Below, piece by piece: positions 57,674 to 64,000 of a stretch of DNA of 64,000 bases (its first letter is position 1; each line of letters starts with the position of its first letter). The position numbers and the translations under genes are program-made. The notes under the pieces were generated by a model, which saw only the letters and a program-made list of their open reading frames with translations, had not been told where the DNA came from and did not search any database. Location: NCBI RefSeq assembly GCF_030646155.1, contig NZ_JAUTDN010000021.1, positions 1 through 64,000 on the forward strand, given 5' to 3'. The DNA is from Conexibacter sp. CPCC 205762. GTDB taxonomy: Bacteria > Actinomycetota > Thermoleophilia > Solirubrobacterales > Solirubrobacteraceae.

Positions 57674-58171
57674 TCACGACTCCAGCGGCACCAGCTCCTG
57701 CTCGTAGGAGACGGCGTGGCGCTGCAGCGTGCCGTCGTCCTCGACCAGGTAGGAGCCCATCCGCAGCAGCGGCGGCGAGTAGACGTGGACCGTCACCGCC
57801 GGCACGTCGCCGTGGTGCAGGACGCGGTGGATGTCGGTGTTGGCGAAGTCGAACGACTCGCCGGCGCGCGCGATCCGGCGCGTCGGCACGCCGCCGAGCA
57901 CGAGCCGCTCCTCGCGCACCGAGCCGGCGATCACGGCGACCGCGCCGTTGGAGGCGTCGTGGTCGTGGAAGCCGGTGTCGTGGTCTCTGGACCAGCAGAT
58001 CACCCACACGTCGAGATGCTCGTCGCGCAGCAGCTCGTGGTAGGTCCGCTGCTCGGGGTCGTGGACGACGTGATCCGACCACAGCGAGGGGTCGGCGGCG
58101 ATCTGCTGCGCGACGGCACGCAGCTCCTGACGGGTCAGGTCGCGCTCGGTGGGACGATCGATGTCGGTCAT
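57674..58171 (-). CDS. Cysteine dioxygenase family protein
   Basis: 165 residues in a cupin fold. VICWSRDHDTGFHDHDASNGAVAVIAGSV holds the His-x-His ligands of the mononuclear iron, and DIHRVLHHGDVPAVTVHVYSPP the third His. Oxidises cysteine, or a related thiol, to the sulfinic acid. It is translated from a leader that overlaps a 51-nt structured element (58182-58232) and is in an operon with an amidohydrolase and an FdhF-like enzyme, suggesting an organosulfur degradative path. A neighbouring Rrf2 gene may sense cysteine or redox state. Confidence 0.88.
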   Translation of the reverse strand: MTDIDRPTERDLTRQELRAVAQQIAADPSLWSDHVVHDPEQRTYHELLRDEHLDVWVICWSRDHDTGFHDHDASNGAVAVIAGSVREERLVLGGVPTRRIARAGESFDFANTDIHRVLHHGDVPAVTVHVYSPPLLRMGSYLVEDDGTLQRHAVSYEQELVPLES

Positions 58172-58181
58172 GGGCTTCGCC

Positions 58182-58232
58182 TTGCGAGTTCCACGTCAGC
58201 TGGCGGAAGGACCGCTCCCGGTGGGAACTCGC
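58182..58232 (-). other. 51-nt structured element, copy A
   Basis: On the - strand it begins GCGAGTTCCC and ends GTGGAACTCGCAA, with outer arms GCGAGTTCC/GGAACTCGC and an inner GCGG-tcctt-CCGC hairpin. It ends ten bases before the cysteine dioxygenase start and overlaps the last codons of the amidohydrolase gene. It is homologous to copy B (59275-59325), which lies in the opposite orientation. Confidence 0.65.
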
Positions 58233-59161
58233 GGTTCGGTGGTCGTGGGTGAGAGGAGCCGCGCCGGGTTGACGCGCAGCAGCGCGTGGCCGAGCGCGGT
58301 GTCGGCCGGTGGGACGACGGCGCCGACGACCGGCCGGTCGGAGCCGTGCACGAGCTGGTCGGGACCGATCGCGCGCAGCACCGCGGCGATCGCCTGCGGG
58401 CCATAGGAGGAGGTGTCGTAGAAGGTCAGCGGGTCGTCGGCGCCGCGCGCGGCGGGGCCGCCGCGGGCGGCCAGCCGCTCCAGCTGCAGCGGCGCCAGCC
58501 CGGCCAGCATCGCCCACAGCACCCGCAGGCGCGGGAGGGCGGGGCGGCCGGCGTGCAGGAAGGCGTGCCAGGCGGCGTTCATCTGCGCCACGTAGCCGGT
58601 CATGCCGGGCCACCACGAGGGCGCGCCGGCCGCCTGCGGATCGCCGCTCAGCGCGACCGGGCCGGGGTGGACGAACAGCGGCGCGCCGGCCTCCTGCAGC
58701 CGCTCCAGCAGCGGGCCGAGCCGCTCGACGGCGGCCGGGGTCGCGAGCGCCGTCGCCGGCAGCGAGAGGCCGGCGAAGCCGCGCCCAAGCAGCGGCGCGA
58801 CGAGCGCCGGGTCGGGCTGCTCGACCGCGATCGCCGCCCACGCGCCGAAGCGCTCGGAGGGGAGCGCGGCGGCGCCCGCGTGCCAGGCGTCGAGCAGCGG
58901 CTGCGCCTGCTCGGCCGGCAGGTGCTCGATCCCGAGCGCGCTGGAGAGCAGCACGAGCGCGCGGTCGACGCCGTCGTCGTCGAGCAGCGCGGCGCGGCGG
59001 CGCGCGTCGGCGTCGGCGGCCGGCAGCGCGCTGTCGGGCTCGCCCGCGAGGTGATAGGTCCAGCCGTCGGCGGAGCGGCTCAAGAAGGGGACCGCCCCCC
59101 GCCGCTCGAGAGCGGCGAGGAGCGGCTGTGAGAGGAGATGCTGATGCACGTCGATTCGCAT
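58196..59161 (-). CDS. Amidohydrolase-2 family protein
   Basis: 321 residues of the TIM-barrel amidohydrolase (ACMSD-like) group: N-terminal metal motif RIDVHQHLL (H-x-H), LFVHPGPVAL with the catalytic His, and a final HGSDRPVVGAVVPPAD with the metal Asp (G-S-D). Catalyses hydrolysis or decarboxylation of small acids. First gene of an operon with cysteine dioxygenase and the FdhF-like enzyme. The C-terminal tail (TTEPRVPTGSGPSAS) is low-complexity because it runs through element A. Its promoter carries a candidate Rrf2 site. Confidence 0.85.
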   Translation of the reverse strand: MRIDVHQHLLSQPLLAALERRGAVPFLSRSADGWTYHLAGEPDSALPAADADARRRAALLDDDGVDRALVLLSSALGIEHLPAEQAQPLLDAWHAGAAALPSERFGAWAAIAVEQPDPALVAPLLGRGFAGLSLPATALATPAAVERLGPLLERLQEAGAPLFVHPGPVALSGDPQAAGAPSWWPGMTGYVAQMNAAWHAFLHAGRPALPRLRVLWAMLAGLAPLQLERLAARGGPAARGADDPLTFYDTSSYGPQAIAAVLRAIGPDQLVHGSDRPVVGAVVPPADTALGHALLRVNPARLLSPTTTEPRVPTGSGPSAS

Positions 59162-59169
59162 CGACGCGG

Positions 59170-59198
59170 ATTCTAGCTAATCCCGACCGAAATAGCCA
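59170..59198 (-). promoter_or_regulatory. Promoter with candidate Rrf2 site
   Basis: On the - strand a -10-like TAGAAT (59170-59175) sits nine bases before the ATG. TCCCGACCGAAAT on + (59181-59193) lies in the -35/-10 spacer and resembles the sequence before the Rrf2 gene at 59812. The promoter assignment is by eye. Confidence 0.4.
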
Positions 59199-59249
59199 GG
59201 AATAAGACGAGAGGCCGTCAGCGCGGCAAATCGCGCCGTTGACGACCCG

Positions 59250-59270
59250 CGCGTCAGAGCTTCTGACGCG
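59250..59270 (-). terminator. Hairpin after the Rrf2 gene
   Basis: CGCGTCAGA-gct-TCTGACGCG, a 9-bp perfect stem between element B and the amidohydrolase promoter. Probably ends the Rrf2 transcript. Confidence 0.55.
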
Positions 59271-59274
59271 ACCC

Positions 59275-59325
59275 GCGAGTTCCCGCCACGGTCGGCCCTT
59301 CAGGGCGCAGCCGTGGAACTCGCAA
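59275..59325 (+). other. 51-nt structured element, copy B
   Basis: Begins GCGAGTTCCC and ends CGTGGAACTCGCAA on the + strand, the same ends as copy A on the opposite strand. The centre reads GCCC-ttca-GGGC, so the hairpin is kept while its bases differ from copy A. It sits just past the stop of the Rrf2 gene (59334). Confidence 0.65.
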
Positions 59326-59333
59326 TGACGGAG

Positions 59334-59813
59334 TCACCCCCGCTTGGACCAGGCGGCCGGGTCGCCGGCAAGGGCGACGACATGGTCCGGCAGCTCGCCC
59401 GCGACGACGTCGGCGAGCGTGGTGCGGTCGAGCACGTCGCGCAGTGCGGCGCGCGCGGCGACCAGCAGCTCCGGCAGTCTCTCGGCGGCGCCCTGGTACT
59501 CCAGCTCGTGGGGACGCTTGCCCGCGACGTTCGCGAGCGGCCCGTCGATCGCGCGGATCACGTCCGCGACCGCGATCTCCTCGGGAGGGGATGCGAGCAG
59601 ATGCCCGCCCTCGACGCCGCGACGGCTCTCGACGATCCCCGCGCGGCGGAGGTCGTTGAGGATCTTCTCGAGGAAACGGGGTGGGATCTGCTGCGCGGTG
59701 GCGATCGTCTCCGCCTTCACGGGGCGGTCGCCGTCGGCGGCGGCGAGCTCGAGTGCGGCTCGCAGCGCGTAGTCAGTCTTGGCTCCAATGCGCACGTTCT
59801 GATTCTCGTCCAT
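59334..59813 (-). CDS. Rrf2-family transcriptional regulator
   Basis: 159 residues. Rrf2 winged HTH ([81 protein letters not shown]). There is no Cys at the IscR Fe-S positions. It lacks an Fe-S cluster and is closer to CymR/other redox or ligand-sensing members. Adjacent to a cysteine-dioxygenase operon on the same strand, and sequence resembling its own promoter occurs before that operon, so control of sulfur or cysteine metabolism is likely but inferred. Confidence 0.9.
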   Translation of the reverse strand: MDENQNVRIGAKTDYALRAALELAAADGDRPVKAETIATAQQIPPRFLEKILNDLRRAGIVESRRGVEGGHLLASPPEEIAVADVIRAIDGPLANVAGKRPHELEYQGAAERLPELLVAARAALRDVLDRTTLADVVAGELPDHVVALAGDPAAWSKRG

Positions 59814-59827
59814 TCCGACCTGAAAGG
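59812..59827. promoter_or_regulatory. Candidate Rrf2 autoregulatory site
   Basis: ATTCCGACCTGAAAGG overlapping the start codon of the Rrf2 gene, similar to the TCCCGACCGAAAT sequence in front of the amidohydrolase gene. Only two instances, low confidence. Confidence 0.35.
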
Positions 59828-59931
59828 CAAAAATTCGGCGAGCGGAGCTGCGCCGGTGCCCGAGACGCTATCGGCTGGCGCCGACGGGCCGGGCCGGGAC
59901 GCTCAAGCCCCACCGTCTGGGCGTTTCCCGC

Positions 59932-59937
59932 TACACT
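59932..59937 (+). promoter_or_regulatory. -10-like TACACT upstream of rpmG
   Basis: TACACT lies about 90 bases before the rpmG start in the 213-bp gap between the divergent Rrf2 and rpmG genes. No clear -35 box. It would drive the ribosomal protein cluster. Confidence 0.35.
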
Positions 59938-60026
59938 GCTTTGCCCGCGCCGGTTGGCGATGCGACTTTGCGTCTGCCGCCGGTCGCTGACACTTGCCCT
60001 GAGACGACAACGGAACCTGGACGACC

Positions 60027-60191
60027 ATGGCTCGCGGAGACGTTCGCATCGCAGTCACCCTCGCATGCGAGGAATGCAAGCGACGCAACTACCAGACGAA
60101 CAAGAGCAAGCGGAACAACCCTGAGCGGATTCAGCTCAGAAAGTACTGCCGCTGGTGCAAGAGACACACGTCCCATCGGGAGACTCGCTAA
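60027..60191 (+). CDS. rpmG: 50S ribosomal protein L33
   Basis: 54 residues, [23 protein letters not shown]...[24 protein letters not shown]. It is the zinc-binding form, with two C-x2-C pairs (CEEC and CRWC). Length and composition are standard. It is the first gene of the rpmG-secE-nusG-rplKAJL cluster. The gap to secE is 16 bp. Confidence 0.95.
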   Translation: MARGDVRIAVTLACEECKRRNYQTNKSKRNNPERIQLRKYCRWCKRHTSHRETR

Positions 60192-60207
60192 CCGCGTGTA
60201 GAGCCTG

Positions 60208-60744
60208 ATGGCCCGCGACCCCAGATCAGCCAACGGTCCTGACGAGGACGACTCGGCCGAGCGCGCCGAGCATCACGCGCTGCCCGAGAAGAACGAGCTG
60301 CACGCGCACGAGCCGGCCGAGTTCGCCTCTGGCGAAGTCGACATCGCCGACGCTCAGCTCGCGATGGGCCGGCCCTCCGAGGCCGACGCCAGCGCCGGCG
60401 CCGATCCCTCGCTCGGCGGCAGCAACGCCGAAGAGCTGTTCGAGAGCGCTCGCGACGACGACGGCGGGCCGCTCGTGCCGGCCGGCGGTCGCGGCGGCGA
60501 CGGCGGCGAGGTCGCCGGCCTCGCGCGCACCGGCGAGCGTTCGCCGGAGCCGAGCCGTGGCGGCGGCGGTCGCTTCATCAACTTCCTGCGCGGCAGCTGG
60601 CGCGAGCTGCAGCGTGTCCAGTGGCCCGACCGCACCCAGGTCGCTCAGGCCACGGCCGTCGTCGTCGGCTTCGTGGCGATCGCCGGTCTCTACCTCGGCG
60701 CCGCGGACTGGCTTTCACAGCGGATCGTCGACCTGATCGTCTGA
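60208..60744 (+). CDS. secE: Preprotein translocase subunit SecE with long acidic N-terminal extension
   Basis: 178 residues. The last ~60 hold the SecE domain: amphipathic FINFLRGSWRELQRVQWPDRTQVAQATAVVVGF and one membrane helix (VVVGFVAIAGLYLGAADWL). The preceding ~115 residues are Asp/Glu/Ala-rich and disordered in appearance (EDDSAERAEHHALPEKNELHAHEPAEF), unusual in length although extended SecE proteins occur in actinobacteria. Essential for Sec secretion. Between rpmG and nusG, as in most bacteria. Confidence 0.93.
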   Translation: MARDPRSANGPDEDDSAERAEHHALPEKNELHAHEPAEFASGEVDIADAQLAMGRPSEADASAGADPSLGGSNAEELFESARDDDGGPLVPAGGRGGDGGEVAGLARTGERSPEPSRGGGGRFINFLRGSWRELQRVQWPDRTQVAQATAVVVGFVAIAGLYLGAADWLSQRIVDLIV

Positions 60745-60790
60745 GTCTCCGGCTCGCGCCCCCTTCCCCCAAGGATCGATCTCCCCCGAC

Positions 60791-61312
60791 ATGTTTCGCT
60801 GGTACGTCGTCAACACTTACTCCGGTCACGAGAACAAGGTCAAGCACAACCTCGAGCACCGCGTCGTCTCGCTCAATCAGAGACGCGCCGTGCGACAGGT
60901 CGTCGTGCCGACCGAGTCCGTGACCGAGCTGAAGGACAACCAGAGAGTTGTCACCGAGAAGCGCACGATGCCCGGCTACGTGCTGGTCAACATGGACCTC
61001 AACGAGGATTCGTGGGCGCTCGTCAAGGGCACGCCCGGCGTGACCGGCTTCGTCGGCGCTTCCAACGAGCCCGTGCCACTGACGCAGGCGGAGGTCGATC
61101 GACTGCTGCATCGCGAGACCGCGGAGCGTCCGCGCACGCGCGCGCAGTTCTCGATCGGCGAGTCCGTCAAGGTCGTCTCGGGTCCGCTCTCCGACTTCTC
61201 GGGCGAGATCTCGGAGATCAACGAGGATGGCGCCCGACTCAAGGTGCTGGTATCAATCTTCGGCCGCGAAACCCCGGTCGAGGTCGGTTTCGACCAGGTG
61301 AAGAAGATCTGA
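60791..61312 (+). CDS. nusG: Transcription termination/antitermination factor NusG
   Basis: 173 residues: NGN domain ([24 protein letters not shown] ... [30 protein letters not shown]) and a C-terminal KOW domain ([54 protein letters not shown]). Standard length with no insertions. Binds RNA polymerase and couples it to Rho or ribosomes. Confidence 0.97.
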   Translation: MFRWYVVNTYSGHENKVKHNLEHRVVSLNQRRAVRQVVVPTESVTELKDNQRVVTEKRTMPGYVLVNMDLNEDSWALVKGTPGVTGFVGASNEPVPLTQAEVDRLLHRETAERPRTRAQFSIGESVKVVSGPLSDFSGEISEINEDGARLKVLVSIFGRETPVEVGFDQVKKI

Positions 61313-61313
61313 A

Positions 61314-61736
61314 ATGGCGAAGAAGGTTCTGACAGTCATCAAGCTCCAGGCCGTTGGCGGCCAGGCGAGCCCGGCGCCGCCGGTCGGCCCCGCGCTGGGC
61401 CAGCACGGCGTCAACATCATGGAGTTCGTCAAGGCGTTCAACGCCCAGACGCAGCAGGACACGGGCACGGTCATCCCCGTCGAGATCACCGTCTACGAGG
61501 ACCGTTCGTTCACGTTCGTCCTCAAGAGCCCGCCGGCCGCCGTGCTGATCAAGCAGGCGCTCGGTCTCGACAAGGGCTCGGCTGAGCCGCACAAGACGAA
61601 GGTCGCGCAGATCACGCAGGACCAGCTCCGCGAGATCGCCCAGAAGAAGCTGAACGATCTGAACGCTCACGATGTCGACCAGGCCGCGAAGATCATCGCC
61701 GGCACGGCTCGCTCGATGGGCGTGGAGGTGGTCTGA
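61314..61736 (+). CDS. rplK: 50S ribosomal protein L11
   Basis: 140 residues: [40 protein letters not shown] is the unmistakable L11 N-terminal domain with its Pro-rich linker, and the C-terminal rRNA-binding domain ([21 protein letters not shown]) is complete. It starts one base after the nusG stop. Part of the GTPase-associated centre. Confidence 0.98.
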   Translation: MAKKVLTVIKLQAVGGQASPAPPVGPALGQHGVNIMEFVKAFNAQTQQDTGTVIPVEITVYEDRSFTFVLKSPPAAVLIKQALGLDKGSAEPHKTKVAQITQDQLREIAQKKLNDLNAHDVDQAAKIIAGTARSMGVEVV

Positions 61737-61738
61737 AG

Positions 61739-62461
61739 ATGGCCAAGCACGGCAAGAGCTACGTCGAGGCGCGCCAGCGCTACGACCGCGAGCACAGCTA
61801 CGAGCCCTCTGAGGCGATCAGACTCGTCAAGGAGCTGAAGAGCTCGAAGTTCGACGAGTCGGTCGAGCTGCATGTCCGCACGGGTCTCAACGTCCGTCAC
61901 GCGGACGAGCAGCTGCGCGGCACGATCGCGCTGCCGCACGGCCTCGGCAAGGACGTCAAGGTCGCCGTCTTCGCCCAGGGCGACAAGGCCCGCGAGGCGA
62001 CGGAGGCCGGCGCGGACGTCGTCGGCGCCGACGATCTCGCGAGAAGAATCGAAGAGGGCTTCACGGACTTCGACGTCGCGATCGCGACGCCGGACCTGAT
62101 GCCGGTGGTCGGCCGTCTCGGCCGCATCCTCGGCCCGTCGGGCAAGATGCCGAACCCGAAGGTCGGCACGGTCACGATGGACGTCTCGAGAGCCGTCGCG
62201 GAGTCGAAGGCCGGCAAGGTCGAGTACCGCACCGATCGCACCGCGATCGTGCACATGGTGATCGGCAAGTCGAGCTTTGACGAGCAGCGCCTGCTCGAGA
62301 ACTACGCGGCCGTCGTGGAGGAGCTCGTCCGCGCCAAGCCGTCTGCCGCCAAGGGCAGATACATCCAGTCGATCACGCTCGCCTCGACGATGGGTCCCGG
62401 CGTGAGAGTGGACCCGTCGCGTACGCGCGACATCGTCGGGGAGGCGCCGGTCGCGGCGTAG
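61739..62461 (+). CDS. rplA: 50S ribosomal protein L1
   Basis: 240 residues: [68 protein letters not shown], then [29 protein letters not shown]. All L1 signatures are present. It starts two bases after rplK. Many arginines are AGA. Confidence 0.98.
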   Translation: MAKHGKSYVEARQRYDREHSYEPSEAIRLVKELKSSKFDESVELHVRTGLNVRHADEQLRGTIALPHGLGKDVKVAVFAQGDKAREATEAGADVVGADDLARRIEEGFTDFDVAIATPDLMPVVGRLGRILGPSGKMPNPKVGTVTMDVSRAVAESKAGKVEYRTDRTAIVHMVIGKSSFDEQRLLENYAAVVEELVRAKPSAAKGRYIQSITLASTMGPGVRVDPSRTRDIVGEAPVAA

Positions 62462-62600
62462 CCTCGTTCCAGAGACGCGCTGCCCAAGACTCCCGGCGAC
62501 CATAAGTCCGGGACAGGCGGAGCATCGAAGAACCGGAGCCGCTTCACGGCCGCTCAGCTTCTCGACGCCCGCCACGTGCGGGCGTTTCGCATTTCGAGAA
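62462..62600 (+). ncRNA. L10 leader (rplJL autoregulatory leader), with attenuator-like hairpin
   Basis: 153 bases between rplA and rplJ. CCAAGACTCCCGGCGACC ... GTCCGGGACAGGCGGAGC has the look of the L10-binding kink-turn region, and GCCCGC-cacgt-GCGGGC followed by GTTTCGCATTT (about 62571-62592) is an attenuator-like hairpin. Ribosomal protein L10 (with L7/L12) normally binds this leader to reduce its own synthesis. Confidence 0.7.
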
Positions 62601-62614
62601 GAGAGTGACCTGAC

Positions 62615-63316
62615 ATGAACAGAAACGAGAAGGCGGCGGTGATCGACCGCATCGCCGAGGACCTGGAAGCGTCCTCGGCGGTGTTCGCGGTCGATTACCG
62701 TGGCATCACGGTCGCGCAGGTCGCCGAACTGCGCACCAAGCTGCGTGAGTCCGACACGACGCTGTCCGTCGTGAAGAACTCGCTGACGGAGCGCGCGGCC
62801 GACAAGGCCGGCGCCGAGGCGCTGAAGGAGATCCTCGCGGGTCCGACGGCGCTGGCGTTCGTGCGCGGCGACGCGGCTGCGGCCGCGAAGGCGCTCAGCG
62901 ACGCGCAGAGAACGACGCAGGTGCTGGCGTTCAAGGGCGGCCTGATGGATGGCCAGCCGGTGACGCCGGACGAGATCAGAGCGATCTCGAGACTGCCGTC
63001 GCGCGAGGTGCTCTACGGGCAGCTCGTCGGCGTCGTCGCCGCACCGCTCAACGGCCTCGCACGCGGCCTCAACGCGCTCATCGCGGGCGTCGCGATCCAG
63101 CTGCAGGCGATTGCAGACCAGGGCCTCGTGGGCGGCAACGCTGCCGCTCCCGCCCCGGCGGAGGAGGCTGCTCCGGCAGCCGACGCCGCTCCCGCCGAGA
63201 CCGAGGCCCCCGCGGCCGAGGCCGAGGCTCCGGCCGCAGAGGCCACCCCTGACACTGACGACAAGACGGACGACGCGGCAGCTGCCGACGCCGCTTCCGA
63301 CGCGAAGGAGGACTGA
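62615..63316 (+). CDS. rplJ: 50S ribosomal protein L10 with extended acidic C-terminus
   Basis: 233 residues: [61 protein letters not shown] is canonical L10. The usual end (about residue 175) is followed by ~60 residues of Ala/Pro/Glu/Asp ([28 protein letters not shown]...). The added tail is acidic like L7/L12's own chain but lacks its fold. Its function is unknown. Confidence 0.97.
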   Translation: MNRNEKAAVIDRIAEDLEASSAVFAVDYRGITVAQVAELRTKLRESDTTLSVVKNSLTERAADKAGAEALKEILAGPTALAFVRGDAAAAAKALSDAQRTTQVLAFKGGLMDGQPVTPDEIRAISRLPSREVLYGQLVGVVAAPLNGLARGLNALIAGVAIQLQAIADQGLVGGNAAAPAPAEEAAPAADAAPAETEAPAAEAEAPAAEATPDTDDKTDDAAAADAASDAKED

Positions 63317-63318
63317 CC

Positions 63319-63699
63319 ATGGCGACCACTCAGGAGTGGATCGACGAGCTCAAGGCGATCTCGGTGCTGGAGCTGGCCGAGCGCATCAGAGCGCTGGAGG
63401 AGGAGTTCGGCGTCTCCGCGACGGCCGTCGCGGCGGCTGCCCCGGCTGCCGGCGGCGCCGGCGGCGGCGAGGCCGCTGCCGAGGAGTCGACGACTGTCGA
63501 CGTCGTCCTCACGGGCGCCGGCGACAAGAAGATCCAGGTCATCAAGGTCGTCCGCGCGGCGACCGGCCTCGGTCTGAAGGAGGCCAAGGCGCTCGTCGAC
63601 GAGGCCCCCAAGCCCGTCAAGGAAGGCATCGAGCGCGACGAGGCCGACAAGCTCAAGGCCGAGCTCGAAGAGGCTGGCGCGTCCGTCGAGCTGAGATAG
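63319..63699 (+). CDS. rplL: 50S ribosomal protein L7/L12
   Basis: 126 residues: N-terminal dimerisation helix ([27 protein letters not shown]), flexible Ala/Gly-rich linker, and C-terminal globular domain ([43 protein letters not shown]). Standard length. Ends the ribosomal cluster. Confidence 0.98.
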   Translation: MATTQEWIDELKAISVLELAERIRALEEEFGVSATAVAAAAPAAGGAGGGEAAAEESTTVDVVLTGAGDKKIQVIKVVRAATGLGLKEAKALVDEAPKPVKEGIERDEADKLKAELEEAGASVELR

Positions 63700-63728
63700 C
63701 TCGCCGCACCAGTCACACCAGCTGCACC

Positions 63729-63755
63729 GAAGGGCCCGGCACTGCCGGGCCCTTC
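63729..63755 (+). terminator. Terminator of the rplJL transcript
   Basis: GAAGGGCCCGGC pairs with GCCGGGCCCTTC (12 bp, 3-nt loop) 29 bases after rplL, followed by GTCGTTT. One of the clearer rho-independent structures in the window. Confidence 0.8.
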
Positions 63756-63795
63756 GTCGTTTGCGGGCCTGGCGCACCGCCGCTACAGTCGCGCG

Positions 63796-64000
63796 ATGCG
63801 CCCGAGATCGATCGCGTTCGTGACCGAGGCCGAGCAGTGGATGCTCGACCCCGACGCGGCCGGCGAGGACCGCTGGCTGCCGGGCCTCTTCGACGCGCAC
63901 GTGGAGACCGAGGGCGATGGCGGCGCCGACCTCGGCGAGCAGCTGCGGCAGCCGCTGCCGGTCGCGGAGGCGATCGCGTGGGCGCGTGAGCGCGCCGACG
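63796..64000 (+). CDS. Partial gene of unknown function, cut by window end
   Basis: Frame open from the ATG at 63796 to the window end: MRPRSIAFVTEAEQWMLDPDAAGEDRWLPGLF..., acidic, with DGGADLGEQLRQPLPVAEAIAWAR. Only about 68 codons are visible. A TACAGT stands shortly upstream as a possible -10. I do not recognise the family. Confidence 0.55.
   Translation, partial: MRPRSIAFVTEAEQWMLDPDAAGEDRWLPGLFDAHVETEGDGGADLGEQLRQPLPVAEAIAWARERAD

Noticed and set aside
59814..60026. tRNA gene upstream of rpmG, as in many bacteria
   Set aside because: No cloverleaf, no T-loop (GTTCGAATC-like) sequence could be found in this gap.

Overview
The window is a high-GC (about 72-75 % by sampled lines) bacterial chromosome segment. 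The rpmG-secE-nusG-rplK-rplA-rplJ-rplL order, the dense TetR and ECF regulators and the 4-bp ATGA gene overlaps fit an actinobacterium. The codon habits and protein styles look most like Thermoleophilia (Solirubrobacterales, Conexibacter-like), but that placement is inference. No rRNA, tRNA, CRISPR array or intact insertion sequence was found.

1-5.2 kb: an MFS exporter with its TetR regulator, a small gene whose start codon lies in a LexA-type palindrome, a second TetR and an amidase sharing a 20-bp palindrome. 5.2-7.6 kb: an oxidoreductase, an ECF41 sigma factor and a membrane protein, preceded by a canonical ECF41 promoter. 7.6-18.2 kb: DUF429 protein, two polytopic membrane proteins, a degenerate integrase-like protein, ATP-grasp, GNAT, metallophosphoesterase, and a lipoprotein PQQ dehydrogenase fused to cytochrome c. 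18.2-21.7 kb: an ECF sigma factor with a membrane partner and small exported proteins behind an AT-rich promoter region. 21.8-31.3 kb: a cell-surface locus with a ~2,570-aa exported protein (degenerate caspase-like domain, seven 114-aa tandem repeats, parallel beta-helix) divergent from three tail-collar-domain paralogs.

31.4-45.8 kb: acyltransferase, double-HTH regulator, CrtI-like oxidoreductase with an unknown partner, GNAT/acyl-CoA synthetase fusion, thioredoxin-reductase-like protein with an XRE-cupin regulator, two sulfatase-superfamily enzymes with a low-molecular-weight phosphatase, and a fructosamine-kinase-like protein. 45.8-47.9 kb: a low-GC (about 53 %) two-gene cassette, DUF262 plus a HEPN-type protein, the best candidate for an acquired defence or toxin module. 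47.9-54.7 kb: cyclopropane synthase-like methyltransferase, hydrolase, a TetR-controlled methyltransferase/membrane-protein pair, ABC exporter, FAH-family hydrolase. 54.7-59.8 kb: a GntR regulator with a doubled operator, then an amidohydrolase-cysteine dioxygenase-molybdopterin oxidoreductase operon next to an Rrf2 regulator, with two copies of a 51-nt structured element. 59.9-63.8 kb: the ribosomal/transcription cluster with an L10 leader, followed by a truncated gene at the window end.

Main cross-cutting observations: two TetR proteins about 49 kb apart have near-identical recognition helices and almost the same operator; and arginine is written mostly as AGA in exported and some highly expressed genes, which is unexpected at this GC content.
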